From Actinomycetota bacterium (GTDB lineage Bacteria > Actinomycetota > Humimicrobiia > Humimicrobiales > Humimicrobiaceae), in the NCBI GenBank assembly GCA_023488645.1, contig JAMDDL010000003.1:1-30206 (forward strand): DNA of 30,206 nt. The letters are read 5' to 3'. The notes under the pieces were generated by a model, which made no database searches, was not told where the DNA came from, and was given only the letters and a program-made list of their open reading frames with translations. Each line of letters begins with the position of its first letter. The stretch's first letter is position 1. Positions 15,093 to 23,504 of this stretch are shown here, in pieces. The position numbers and the translations under genes are program-made.

Positions 15093-15488
15093 ATGAATGA
15101 AATAAAAAATTCAGATGGATCAAGAACATGGTATATTGCTGATGGCTGGCTGCCGTCTAAGAATAAAGAAAAAGGTGCAAATCTTGAAGGTCATGAAGCC
15201 TTAATGGCTTTAAATTGTAATAAAGATGAAGCTAAAATAAAGATAAGTGTTTTTTTTGAAGATAAAGACCCCATAGAAAACATATCTCTTATAGTTCCTC
15301 CAAGAAGAATTAAGTGTTTCAGGCTGGATAGACCTGAAGATTTTGGTGGTTTTAAACTTAAAAGGCTTTCTCAGTATGCATTAAAGATAGAAAGCAATAT
15401 AGAAGTAATAGTCCAATATGGTCGTATGGATGTTACGCAGCCTAACCTAGCCTATATTGGATTAATGGCTTATCCAGGAAATGGATAA
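15093..15488 (+). CDS. ASRT-family (sensory rhodopsin transducer-like) small-molecule-binding protein
   Basis: 131 residues; AAAGGA lies 8 nt before the ATG. It aligns over its whole length with the Anabaena sensory rhodopsin transducer family: WYIADGWLP near the start, then GHEALMALN, the DKDPIENISLIVPPRRIKCF core, IESNIEVIVQYGRMD and a final AYPGNG. The founding member is a soluble tetrameric beta-sandwich that interacts with a microbial rhodopsin. No rhodopsin is here; homologues in heterotrophs occur with sugar-catabolic genes and the fold has been proposed to bind small molecules. Position between the M24 and binding-protein genes suggests binding of the transported compound or its product (inference). 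Confidence 0.85.
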   Translation: MNEIKNSDGSRTWYIADGWLPSKNKEKGANLEGHEALMALNCNKDEAKIKISVFFEDKDPIENISLIVPPRRIKCFRLDRPEDFGGFKLKRLSQYALKIESNIEVIVQYGRMDVTQPNLAYIGLMAYPGNG

Positions 15489-15565
15489 AGATTTTAATTC
15501 AAATAAAGAGAGGAGGTTGAAAAAATTCTATTATCAATTTTTATCAAAAAGAGAAAGGGGTAAGA

Positions 15566-16921
15566 ATGAAAAAAAGTATGTTTTTAAAAATTTTTGGTAT
15601 CTGTGTGGTGATAATTGTATTGCTTATGACTTTCGGGATGTATGGATGTAAAAATTCAACCACTGCTGAGACAAAAGCTGAGTCTGAAACAACAAAATCA
15701 GCAGATACTTCAGAAAAAACAGAATCTTCTATTGAAGTAGAATCTTCGGTGCAGGAGCCAGTCACAATTTCTTTATTTACGCAAGCTCCGGGTGCTTACC
15801 CGCAGATATTTCCGGAAATTATAAAGAACTTTGAATCAAAACATCCAAATGTAACTGTAGATATGAGGGTAGTAGGATATGGAGAATACCAGTCTTCTTT
15901 AGCAACTATGATAGCTGCAGGGGAGGCTCCGGATGTTTTTCTGGAAAATCAAGGTGGAGACCTATGGGGAGTTGCTCAAGCCGGAGAAGCAATGGATCTT
16001 ACAGGCTATATTGATGCTAATAGTGGTGAATGGAGAAAGCAAATGTATGGCTATATTCCCGATTTGCTTTCATGGGAAGGAAAAGTATATGGCATAGCAG
16101 CTTCCTTAAATAATTTGCAGCTTATGGTAAATAAAGGATTGCTTGAAAAATTAAATCTTAAAACACCTGAGACTACAGACGATTTGATTTCCATGGCAGC
16201 TGAATTAAAAAATTCAGGTAAATCTCCAATTGCTTTTGCAACAGCCGATTTATGGGGTGCTGTTGATATGTTTATGGTATTTGTTCATCAGCAAAATGGA
16301 GGAGAAATTCTTAAAAAAGCTGATATGGGACAGGAACCCTGGAGCGGTAATGAAATTTTTATAAAAGCAATGGACACAATTAAGCAGTTAAATGATGCAG
16401 GAGTGTTCATGAAAGGTGCTTCAGCTATGAATTATCACGAGGATGCTTTGCCAGTATGGATGCAAGGTAATACAATTATGTTATGGCCTGGGGGCAATTT
16501 TATGATCCAGGATATTGTTAAGGATATAACTGCGGATGCAATATGGTTTCCTTCAATACCTGGGGGTAAAAGAATTTTGACCGGTGGAACAGCTCTTGTA
16601 TGGTGTGCATCAAGTAAAACTAAATATCCCGATCTTGCAGTAGACTTGTTAAAAGAGCTTACAACTCAACAAACTTATGCGTTAATATTTGAAAACGGTA
16701 TTGCTCCTGCCGGACCATTGGAAAAAGAAGTAAGTTCGGCATATCCTTTGGCAGATAAAGTAAACAGTGATCAAGGAGAAGCACTCGATAGGTTTATTTA
16801 CACGCCTGAGATTTATAATGAAGTAGCGGTAGCTGTTCAGGCTTTAATGTCGGGCGATGTTGATGCAGCCGGAGCAGTAGATATGATACAAAAAGCATCA
16901 GATTCAGTATATAAAAAATAA
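15566..16921 (+). CDS. Sugar-type ABC transporter substrate-binding lipoprotein
   Basis: 451 residues; AAAGGGG is 6 nt before the ATG. Signal peptide 1-27 with lipobox MYGC (Cys28), then a Ser/Thr/Glu-rich linker to about residue 63. The mature part is a family-1 (MalE-like) solute-binding protein: VTISLFTQAPG, FESKHPNVTVDMRVV, AAGEAPDVFLENQGGD and the C-terminal GDVDAAGAVDMIQKASDSVY are typical. It should deliver a carbohydrate or carbohydrate-like ligand to the two permeases downstream. The next gene is 107 bp away across a 19-bp hairpin, a usual place for differential expression of the binding protein. Confidence 0.93.
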   Translation: MKKSMFLKIFGICVVIIVLLMTFGMYGCKNSTTAETKAESETTKSADTSEKTESSIEVESSVQEPVTISLFTQAPGAYPQIFPEIIKNFESKHPNVTVDMRVVGYGEYQSSLATMIAAGEAPDVFLENQGGDLWGVAQAGEAMDLTGYIDANSGEWRKQMYGYIPDLLSWEGKVYGIAASLNNLQLMVNKGLLEKLNLKTPETTDDLISMAAELKNSGKSPIAFATADLWGAVDMFMVFVHQQNGGEILKKADMGQEPWSGNEIFIKAMDTIKQLNDAGVFMKGASAMNYHEDALPVWMQGNTIMLWPGGNFMIQDIVKDITADAIWFPSIPGGKRILTGGTALVWCASSKTKYPDLAVDLLKELTTQQTYALIFENGIAPAGPLEKEVSSAYPLADKVNSDQGEALDRFIYTPEIYNEVAVAVQALMSGDVDAAGAVDMIQKASDSVYKK

Positions 16922-16959
16922 TAAATATTTTCTTTTTGTGTCTTTTCTTATTATATTAA

Positions 16960-16999
16960 AATTTCTGTTCAGCCTATAGTTATAGGCTGAACAGAAATT
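16960..16999 (+). promoter_or_regulatory. 19-bp perfect hairpin between binding-protein and permease genes
   Basis: AATTTCTGTTCAGCCTATA (16960-16978) is followed after 2 nt by its exact inverse complement (16981-16999). There is no run of T after it, so it is probably not a full terminator. In binding-protein operons such structures stabilise the upstream message or partly terminate transcription, giving more binding protein than permease. Confidence 0.7.
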
Positions 17000-17028
17000 A
17001 TTAACTAAAAATCAATCATGGGTTTATT

Positions 17029-17904
17029 TTGAAAAAAAGAATTTTTATAAATAATCTGGAAGGGTATACCCTTATTTTGCCTGCACTTGTTTTTTATATA
17101 TTCTTTATATTATATCCATTATTCAATGTTGTCAGATCAAGTACTTTTAAACTTAATACTTTGAGCCAGCAGGGAAATTTTACAGGAATTTTAAACTATG
17201 TAGATCTTTTTAAAGATAAAATATTCTGGAGGGCTCTTTTAAATACTACAATATATACTATTGCAATAATTATCCTGATTAATTTTTTTGCAATAATTTT
17301 TGCCATTATTATTGACAGAGGAAAGATAAAAGGTAATTACTTTTTAAGAGTAATGTTTTTTATTCCTGCAATTTTACCGCCAGTTCTTATAGGAGCTGCA
17401 TTTAAAAGAATTTTTGCACCTTTCGGAGCTTTAAATATGATTTTAACAGCTATCGATTTACCGTTTTTAGAACATAATTGGCTTGGGGAACCTTCTTGGG
17501 CTCTTTTTGCAATAATAATTACAACGGTTTGGCAAAGTGCCGGATGGAATATGGTAATTTTTCTTGCAAGACTTAAAGAAATTCCGAGAGAACTGTATGA
17601 AGCAGCAAGTATAGACGGTGCTTCCGAGTGGGGGATAATAAGAAAAATAAAACTACCGCTTTTAAAAGAGGCGCTAATAATTCTGGTTGTGTTAAACATA
17701 ATCGGAGGTTTTAAAGTTTTTGATCTTGTTTATGTAATGACTGGCGGTGGACCAGCTCATAAAACTGAAGTTTTAACCTCCATGCTATATTACCAGGCTT
17801 TCAGTTTTCATAACTATGGTTATGCAAGTTCAATTGCTGTTGTGATGCTTGTAATAATGCTACTTTTTTCATGGCTAAGAATAAAAGGAACACTAAGAGG
17901 TTAA
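17029..17904 (+). CDS. ABC sugar permease, MalF/UgpA-type
   Basis: 291 residues from TTG 17029; no ATG fits, and the ATG at 17019 is out of frame. Six membrane helices. The ABC-coupling EAA loop is clear: YEAASIDGASEWGIIRKIKL (about 187-206) followed by PLLK. FDLVYVMTGGGPAHKTEVL near residues 228-248 is the usual signature of MalF-like carbohydrate permeases. It pairs with the next gene, which starts one base after its stop. The ribosome site is weak, which together with the upstream hairpin suggests lower expression than the binding protein. Confidence 0.92.
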   Translation: MKKRIFINNLEGYTLILPALVFYIFFILYPLFNVVRSSTFKLNTLSQQGNFTGILNYVDLFKDKIFWRALLNTTIYTIAIIILINFFAIIFAIIIDRGKIKGNYFLRVMFFIPAILPPVLIGAAFKRIFAPFGALNMILTAIDLPFLEHNWLGEPSWALFAIIITTVWQSAGWNMVIFLARLKEIPRELYEAASIDGASEWGIIRKIKLPLLKEALIILVVLNIIGGFKVFDLVYVMTGGGPAHKTEVLTSMLYYQAFSFHNYGYASSIAVVMLVIMLLFSWLRIKGTLRG

Positions 17905-17905
17905 A

Positions 17906-18784
17906 ATGTTTAAAAATAAATTAAAAGTAAATAGAGGTCCAATTGCCTTAAATGTTTTTGAATATATAATGATGTATGGCTGGCTTTTAATAGTTGTTTT
18001 TCCTTTTGCCTGGATATTATCTTTATCACTTAGAAAAACTCAGGGTGTTTTTAAAAATCTGTTTTTTCAAAGTTTTCATGAAATTACCTTTGAAAATTAT
18101 TTTTATTTATTTAAAGGAGAATTTCCTTATAGAAAGATCCAGATATTTTTTATTAATGCTTTTAAAAACAGTTTTATAGTAACTACTGTTTCAGTAATTA
18201 TTATAATAGTAATTGCACTTCTTGCCGGATATGCTTTTGCAAAACTTAAATTTTTTGGCAGAAGCGCAAGTTTCTATTTTATTCTTGCAGGTATGATGAT
18301 TCCGGTGCAAGTAATAATGCTTCCTTTGTTTAGAATAGTAAAAATTATTGGAATTCAAAACAGTCTTCTAAGTATTATTTTACCCTATATTGCCATAGGC
18401 CTGCCGCTCAGTATCTTTTTATTTACCGGATTTTTTAAAAATATTCCGGATGCTTTGATTGAAGCCGCAAAAATAGAAGGTGCTAATAATTTTCAAATTT
18501 TAACTAAAATAATATTACCCCTGTCGAAACCTGTAATAGGAGCAAATATAATATTTCAGTTTATGTTTAACTGGAATGAATTTTCGCTTGCATTAGTATT
18601 ATTGCAAAAAGCTAATTTATATACACTTCCTATTGAAATAACTAAAGTACAAGGTCAATATATGACTCCTTGGAATATTTTTGCTACTGCTGCAATGGCT
18701 GCAATTATACCTGTTATAGTTATTTATTTAATTTTCCAAAAACAATTTGTTTCAGGATTGACAGCTGGTGCCATAAAAGAATAA
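17906..18784 (+). CDS. ABC sugar permease, MalG/UgpE-type
   Basis: 292 residues, ATG 17906 with translational coupling to the previous gene. Six membrane helices; EAA loop EAAKIEGANNFQILTKIILP (about 190-209). GMMIPVQVIMLPLFRIVKIIG and the C-terminal FQKQFVSGLTAGAIKE are typical of MalG-like subunits. It forms the heterodimeric channel with the upstream permease. No ATPase gene is in the cluster, so a shared MsmX/MsmK-like ATPase elsewhere would be required. Confidence 0.92.
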   Translation: MFKNKLKVNRGPIALNVFEYIMMYGWLLIVVFPFAWILSLSLRKTQGVFKNLFFQSFHEITFENYFYLFKGEFPYRKIQIFFINAFKNSFIVTTVSVIIIIVIALLAGYAFAKLKFFGRSASFYFILAGMMIPVQVIMLPLFRIVKIIGIQNSLLSIILPYIAIGLPLSIFLFTGFFKNIPDALIEAAKIEGANNFQILTKIILPLSKPVIGANIIFQFMFNWNEFSLALVLLQKANLYTLPIEITKVQGQYMTPWNIFATAAMAAIIPVIVIYLIFQKQFVSGLTAGAIKE

Positions 18785-18799
18785 GAAAGGATGAAAAAT

Positions 18800-20059
18800 A
18801 TGGATTCAAGAGAATTATTTCTAAAAGTAATGAATTTTGAAAAATGCAACAGAACCCTGAAATGGGAATATGCTTATTGGGGATCCACCATAAAAAATTG
18901 GTATAAACAAGGATTACCGGAAAAAAACTATCCAAAAATACCTACTACAATATCAACAAGTGCTACATCTCTTTATACTACTGCCTGGACACATAATTGG
19001 AAGAAGAGTGGAGCTAGTAAGAACACTAAAATAGAAATTGGAGATGGTTTAGCAATTTGGGGCAATGTTTATCGTCCGTCACAGGGTTTTCCGATAGATA
19101 TAGACGTAGGAGATTACTTTAATTTTGATAAATCAGTTATTTTAATAGATATAGAGCAATTGTTTTATCCTCATTTTGAAATAAAAATACTTGATGAAGA
19201 CAGTTCTAAATTTACGTATGTTGATTTGGACGGTGTAAAACGAGTATTTCAAAAAAAAGAATCGACAATTCCAACAGTTATAGATTGGCCAATTAAAGAT
19301 TGGGAAAGCTGGAATAAAATAAAAGAAGAAAGATTTAGATTAGACAATATCATGCATAGATTTCCTAATAATTGGGATAATCTTGTAATGAAATATAAAG
19401 ATAGAGATTATCCATTAGCCCTAGGAGGCTATCCGATAGGCATATTTGGCACACTTGCTCATTTAATTGGATATAAGAACTTATTTTACTACTACTACGA
19501 TGAACCAGATCTTTTGAAAGATATACTAAATACATTTACTAATGTTTGGATAGCAATCTGGGAAGAAGTAATGTCACGAGTAGAAATAGACTGTGTTCAT
19601 ATATGGGAAGATGTATCAACTGGAACTGCATCAATGATTTCTCCGTGTATATTCAAAGAGTTTATGACACCATATTATAAAAAATTAACAAACTTTTTAA
19701 AGGCAAAGGGTGTAAATATTATACTACTGGACACAGACGGGGATTGTAGTGAACTTATTCCATTATTTCTAGATGCGGGAATTACAGGGCTTTGGCCAAT
19801 GGAAGTAAGTGCAGGAATGGATGTACTTGCGACAAGAAAAAAATATCCCAAACTTCAAATAATGGGTGGGATACCAAAATTAAATATTGCACTTGGGAAT
19901 AAGCAAATTGACAAGTTTTTAGAACCAGTTGAATGGTTGTTAAAGCAAGGTGGTTATATTCCGTTTGGAGATCATTCGATTCCACCCCAGGTTCCATGGA
20001 AGTATTTCAGATATTACAGAGAAAAGCTTAACCACATTATTGATAAAAAGAAAAGCTGA
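18800..20059 (+). CDS. URO-D-like (uroporphyrinogen decarboxylase fold) protein 1
   Basis: 419 residues from ATG 18800. The in-frame ATG at 18791 is directly attached to AAGAAAGG, too close to serve. Start 18800 gives proper spacing and the N-terminus MDSRELFLKVMNFEK, matching the paralogue downstream. Conserved blocks: TLKWEYAYWG, GGYPIGIFGTLAHLIG, DTDGDCSELIPLFLDAGITG, AGMDVLATRKKYP, IMGGIPK and GDHSIPPQVPW. This is the URO-D/MtaA-like TIM barrel. The MtaA-type zinc motif (HxC...C) is not seen and heme synthesis is unlikely in this context. Such proteins in sugar operons may act in methyl transfer or an unknown carbon-carbon or carbon-oxygen reaction; the exact role is open. Confidence 0.8.
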   Translation: MDSRELFLKVMNFEKCNRTLKWEYAYWGSTIKNWYKQGLPEKNYPKIPTTISTSATSLYTTAWTHNWKKSGASKNTKIEIGDGLAIWGNVYRPSQGFPIDIDVGDYFNFDKSVILIDIEQLFYPHFEIKILDEDSSKFTYVDLDGVKRVFQKKESTIPTVIDWPIKDWESWNKIKEERFRLDNIMHRFPNNWDNLVMKYKDRDYPLALGGYPIGIFGTLAHLIGYKNLFYYYYDEPDLLKDILNTFTNVWIAIWEEVMSRVEIDCVHIWEDVSTGTASMISPCIFKEFMTPYYKKLTNFLKAKGVNIILLDTDGDCSELIPLFLDAGITGLWPMEVSAGMDVLATRKKYPKLQIMGGIPKLNIALGNKQIDKFLEPVEWLLKQGGYIPFGDHSIPPQVPWKYFRYYREKLNHIIDKKKS

Positions 20060-20080
20060 TAAAAAAGAAAGGATATTCTT

Positions 20081-21265
20081 TTGAACTCAAGAGAAATTTT
20101 TTTAAGAGTCTTGAATTTTGAAAAAAGTAAGCGGACTTTAAAATGGGAGTTTGGATTTTGGGGAGGAACTATAAACAGATGGAAGAATGAAGGCTACTCG
20201 GAAAAATTTATATTTGAAAGAGATATTTTATATGGGGAATTTATTAATGGACCTGGTATTCAATTCCCTATGCCAAGTTATGACGATGAAGTATTATTTG
20301 CAAAAGATTTGAGTATTAAATTTAATTTTGATAAAGGTCCTTCTCCCGTACCTTTTAATTGGTTTTACTATCCCAGATTTGAAAAAAAAGTTCTGGAAAA
20401 AACAAAAGATAAGGTTAAATATATAGGCCCAGATGGAATAACCCGTATTGCATTTAATGATGAAAGAAGCATGCCCCTATGGGTTGACCACCCTATAAAA
20501 AGCGAAGATGACTGGGAAAGGATAAAGTTTGAAAGATTAAATTTAAATGATTTCTGGAAAAGATTTACAGTTGAAGATCCGAAGAGTACTTTGAATAAAT
20601 TAAGAAATAGAGATTTTCCGCAAATTCTATATGGTTCGCCCATAGGGTTTTTCGGGATACTGAGATTCATGATAGGGGAGGAAAAACTTTATTTCTGGTA
20701 TTACGACAAACCTCAATTAATAAAAAAAATATTAGAATATTTATGCGAATTTTGGATAAATATTGCTGAAGAACTCACATTTTATACTGACTTTGATTAT
20801 GGACGTTTCTTTGAAGATATGGCATATAATAAAGGATCATTAATAAGCCCTGCTATTTTTAATGAATTTATGCTTCCTTATTACAAAAAGTTGATTGATT
20901 TTGCTAAATCAAAGGGAGTAAAACATTTTATTGTAGACTCGGATGGATTTGTTGAGGATATCATTCCTTTATTTATAGAGTGCGGCATAACAGGACTTTT
21001 ACCTTTTGAAATAAGAGCTGGAAATGATATAGAAAAAATAAGAAAAAATTTTCCGGGATTCCAGATTCTTGGAGGAATTGATAAAACAGCGCTTGAGAAT
21101 AAAAAAACGATAGATATAGAACTGGAAAAAGTAAGAAGAATGATTGCATTGGGAGGTTATATACCTTATGTTGATCATGCAATACCGCCAAACATAAGCT
21201 GGGAAAATTTCAGCTATTACAGGGAAAAGTTAAATGATATTATTGACAATCAGAAGGTTTTATAG
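20081..21265 (+). CDS. URO-D-like protein 2, tandem paralogue
   Basis: 394 residues from TTG 20081, with AAAGGA 7-8 nt upstream, the same layout as the previous gene. It shares the N-terminus (MNSREIFLRVLNFEK), TLKWEFGFWGG, YGSPIGFFGILRFMIG, DSDGFVEDIIPLFIECGITG, ILGGIDK and a near-identical C-terminus (DHAIPP, then YYREKLNDIID). Large internal differences, including a shorter region after residue 35, show an old duplication, probably with separate substrates or a heterodimer. The classic zinc-ligand cysteines of MtaA/MtbA are again not seen. Function inferred only as a step in the same LacI-controlled pathway. Confidence 0.8.
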   Translation: MNSREIFLRVLNFEKSKRTLKWEFGFWGGTINRWKNEGYSEKFIFERDILYGEFINGPGIQFPMPSYDDEVLFAKDLSIKFNFDKGPSPVPFNWFYYPRFEKKVLEKTKDKVKYIGPDGITRIAFNDERSMPLWVDHPIKSEDDWERIKFERLNLNDFWKRFTVEDPKSTLNKLRNRDFPQILYGSPIGFFGILRFMIGEEKLYFWYYDKPQLIKKILEYLCEFWINIAEELTFYTDFDYGRFFEDMAYNKGSLISPAIFNEFMLPYYKKLIDFAKSKGVKHFIVDSDGFVEDIIPLFIECGITGLLPFEIRAGNDIEKIRKNFPGFQILGGIDKTALENKKTIDIELEKVRRMIALGGYIPYVDHAIPPNISWENFSYYREKLNDIIDNQKVL

Positions 21266-21282
21266 AGCTTCAAGGAGAGCCA

Positions 21283-22323
21283 ATGAGCATAATTACAGTT
21301 CAAGGTTTAAAAAGTGAAAATGAGTTGGGGGTTATTTCTCCTCATGAGCATATTCTGATAGATATAAGAAATCAGGCTAAGATATTTAATGAAGCAAGTA
21401 AAGCAGCTTTATCTGAAAAAAAAGTTGCTTTAAGTAATCTTGATTTACTTTCAAGAAATCCTTACGCAATTAAAGACAATCTAGTATTAAATGATTTAAA
21501 GCTTGCCGAAAAAGAGCTAATTTATTTTAAAAAGGCAGGCGGTGATACCCTGGTGGATGCAACTCCGAAAGATATTGGCAGAGATCCTGAAGCTTTATAT
21601 GAAATTTCAAGAGCAACCGGTATAAATATTATTGCCGGGACAGGATATTACACTCAGGATACTCATTACCATGACCTGACTGATTGTTCTGTTGAAGAAA
21701 TAAGTAAACAAATTTCCAAAGAAATAATTGAAGGTATAGAAAATACTGATATAAAGGCAGGAATAATAGGAGAAATAGGTTTAAGCAAGGGGATTCTTGA
21801 AAATGAAAAAAAAGTTCTCATTGCTGCAGGTTTGGCCCAGAAAGAGACTGGTGCAGGAATGCTTGTTCATATATATCCTTGGTCAAGAGATGCAATTGCA
21901 GTTTTAGATATACTTAAAGATTTATCTTGCAACTTAAAAAAAGTTTGCATATGTCATATAGATATTGAAATAGATATTAATTATTGCGAAGAAATATGTA
22001 GAAGAGGTGCATTTATAGAGTTTGATAATTTCGGTAAGGAATTTTGTTTAAGCAAAAAAGATTTTGGTTTTGCCGGAGGTGCTTTCGCCAGAGATATTGA
22101 AAGAGTAAAAGCAGTTAAAGAAATAATTGATAAAGGTTTCCTAAGTCAAATTCTTTTATCAAATGATATCTGTCTTAAAACACTTTTACACAGATATGGC
22201 GGATGGGGTTATGACCATGTTCTTAACAATATCATTCCGATGCTAAGAGAAGAAGGCATATCAAAAGACCAAATCGATTTTCTGATTAAATACAATCCAA
22301 AAAATTTCCTTAATATAGACTGA
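21283..22323 (+). CDS. Phosphotriesterase-family (amidohydrolase superfamily) hydrolase
   Basis: 346 residues; AAGGAG before ATG 21283. All binuclear-metal ligands of the PTE/Php family are visible: the HxH pair in SPHEHILID, the bridging Glu in GIIGEIGLS (Php-like Glu in place of the carboxylated Lys), His in LVHIYPW, His in CICHID, and Asp in LLSNDICLK followed by HRYGGWGYDH. The NPKNFL end is typical. Members of this family are mostly lactonases or esterases, often in sugar-acid catabolism, and not real phosphotriesterases. In this operon, opening of a lactone made from the imported compound is plausible. Its stop lies 4 bp from the convergent lacI stop. Confidence 0.88.
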   Translation: MSIITVQGLKSENELGVISPHEHILIDIRNQAKIFNEASKAALSEKKVALSNLDLLSRNPYAIKDNLVLNDLKLAEKELIYFKKAGGDTLVDATPKDIGRDPEALYEISRATGINIIAGTGYYTQDTHYHDLTDCSVEEISKQISKEIIEGIENTDIKAGIIGEIGLSKGILENEKKVLIAAGLAQKETGAGMLVHIYPWSRDAIAVLDILKDLSCNLKKVCICHIDIEIDINYCEEICRRGAFIEFDNFGKEFCLSKKDFGFAGGAFARDIERVKAVKEIIDKGFLSQILLSNDICLKTLLHRYGGWGYDHVLNNIIPMLREEGISKDQIDFLIKYNPKNFLNID

Positions 22324-22327
22324 AGAT

Positions 22328-23350
22328 TTATGATTTAATTCTTTTTGTTGAACCTCTTATTATTAGTTCCGGAAGTAAACGAATTTGTTTATATATCACA
22401 GTTGAGTTAGTATTTCTTAGTTCTTCGAGAAGTAATTTAATACCTTCCTCTCCCATACTGTTTTTTGGAGGGGCGATTGTAGTCAGAGGCGGAACCAAAT
22501 ACTTGCTCTCAGGGATATCGTCATTGCCAATTATTGAAAAATCTTCAGGAATTGACTTACCACATTCATAGATTGCATCATAGATACCAATTGCAGTTTT
22601 ATCTCCGATACATAAAAATGCTGTTGGAAGATTATCTTGGTTCTTTTCAAGAAATTCTTTTATAATTTTATAACTGCCCGATGCTTTAAGATCACATTCA
22701 AAAAACAAATGCTTTTTTGGGATAATTTCATTTTCTTTAAGTGCTTTTAGGAATCCGTTTCTTAATTGCTGACATGGAGAAATAGACAGTGGTCCATTTA
22801 TTAATGCAATTTCTTTATGTCCGTTTTCAATCAGATATAAAGTGGCAATATGCGCGCCATATTCTTGGTCTGTATATACACAATTTGTATCATATTTTTC
22901 AGATGGTGTTGTATCAATTAAAGTAAAAGGAATTTTATTGGTCTTAAGATAAGATATTGAAGGAATTTTTTTCCCGACCGGCATTAACAAAACACCGTCA
23001 ACTCTTTTTTCAACAAGCATTTTTAAGTGTCTTAATTCTTTTTCAGAATCATAATCAGAATTGCATAATATAATATTAAAAGCATTTTTATCAGCAATCT
23101 CTTCTATTGATTTTACAATTTCAGGATAGAAAGGGTTTGTGATATCTCCGATTATAAGTCCAATTGTTTTGGTTTTTTTCATAACAAGACTTTTTGCTAT
23201 AAGATTAGGGTGGTAATTCATTTCGGATGCTAATTCTTTTATGAGGTTTTTTGTTTTTTTACTTATTTTCGGATGATTGGATAAAGCTCTTGAGACAGTG
23301 GATTCGGATAAATTAAGTTTTTCTGCTATATCTTTTAATCTAGTGCTCAT
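22328..23350 (-). CDS. LacI/GalR-family transcriptional repressor of the catabolic operon
   Basis: 340 residues from ATG 23350; an in-frame TTG at 23359 would add three residues and cannot be excluded, as neither has a clear ribosome site. N-terminal HTH: RLKDIAEKLNLSESTVSRAL (about 4-23) and the hinge helix region NPNLIAKSLVMKKTKTIGL. The rest is the periplasmic-binding-protein-like effector domain (NPFYPEIVKSIEE, VDGVLLMPVG, GNDDIPESKYLVPPLTTI). It is convergent with the operon and carries an operator in its own promoter. Three near-identical operators, one here and two before the M24 gene, make it the repressor of both. Confidence 0.93.
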   Translation of the reverse strand: MSTRLKDIAEKLNLSESTVSRALSNHPKISKKTKNLIKELASEMNYHPNLIAKSLVMKKTKTIGLIIGDITNPFYPEIVKSIEEIADKNAFNIILCNSDYDSEKELRHLKMLVEKRVDGVLLMPVGKKIPSISYLKTNKIPFTLIDTTPSEKYDTNCVYTDQEYGAHIATLYLIENGHKEIALINGPLSISPCQQLRNGFLKALKENEIIPKKHLFFECDLKASGSYKIIKEFLEKNQDNLPTAFLCIGDKTAIGIYDAIYECGKSIPEDFSIIGNDDIPESKYLVPPLTTIAPPKNSMGEEGIKLLLEELRNTNSTVIYKQIRLLPELIIRGSTKRIKS

Positions 23351-23383
23351 TTTTTTCAAAAAGATAGTTATAATATTTACTAA

Positions 23384-23419
23384 ATTATACTATAAAAAAT
23401 ATTTAGTGCAAACGCTTGT
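23384..23419 (-). promoter_or_regulatory. lacI promoter with operator O3 (autoregulation)
   Basis: Operator GCAAACGCTTGT at 23408-23419 matches O2 exactly and O1 with one change. On the minus strand, TATAAT (23389-23384) lies 17 bp downstream of the poor -35 match TTTGCA, which is inside the operator. Binding would therefore block polymerase and repress lacI itself. Confidence 0.7.
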
Positions 23420-23504
23420 TTTAAATAAAATTTTTTGAAGTTTGAAAAAAATATTACAAATAGGACTATAGAGATTATCATCATGGAGACACTCTGGTTT
23501 TAAC

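Noticed and set aside
18791..21265. Heme-synthesis uroporphyrinogen decarboxylase (hemE)
   Set aside because: Two divergent tandem copies lie in a LacI-controlled transport operon and no other heme genes are near; they belong to the wider URO-D-like family.
21283..22323. True organophosphate-degrading phosphotriesterase
   Set aside because: The bridging residue is Glu as in Php-type homologues, and the sugar-transport context fits a lactonase or esterase better.
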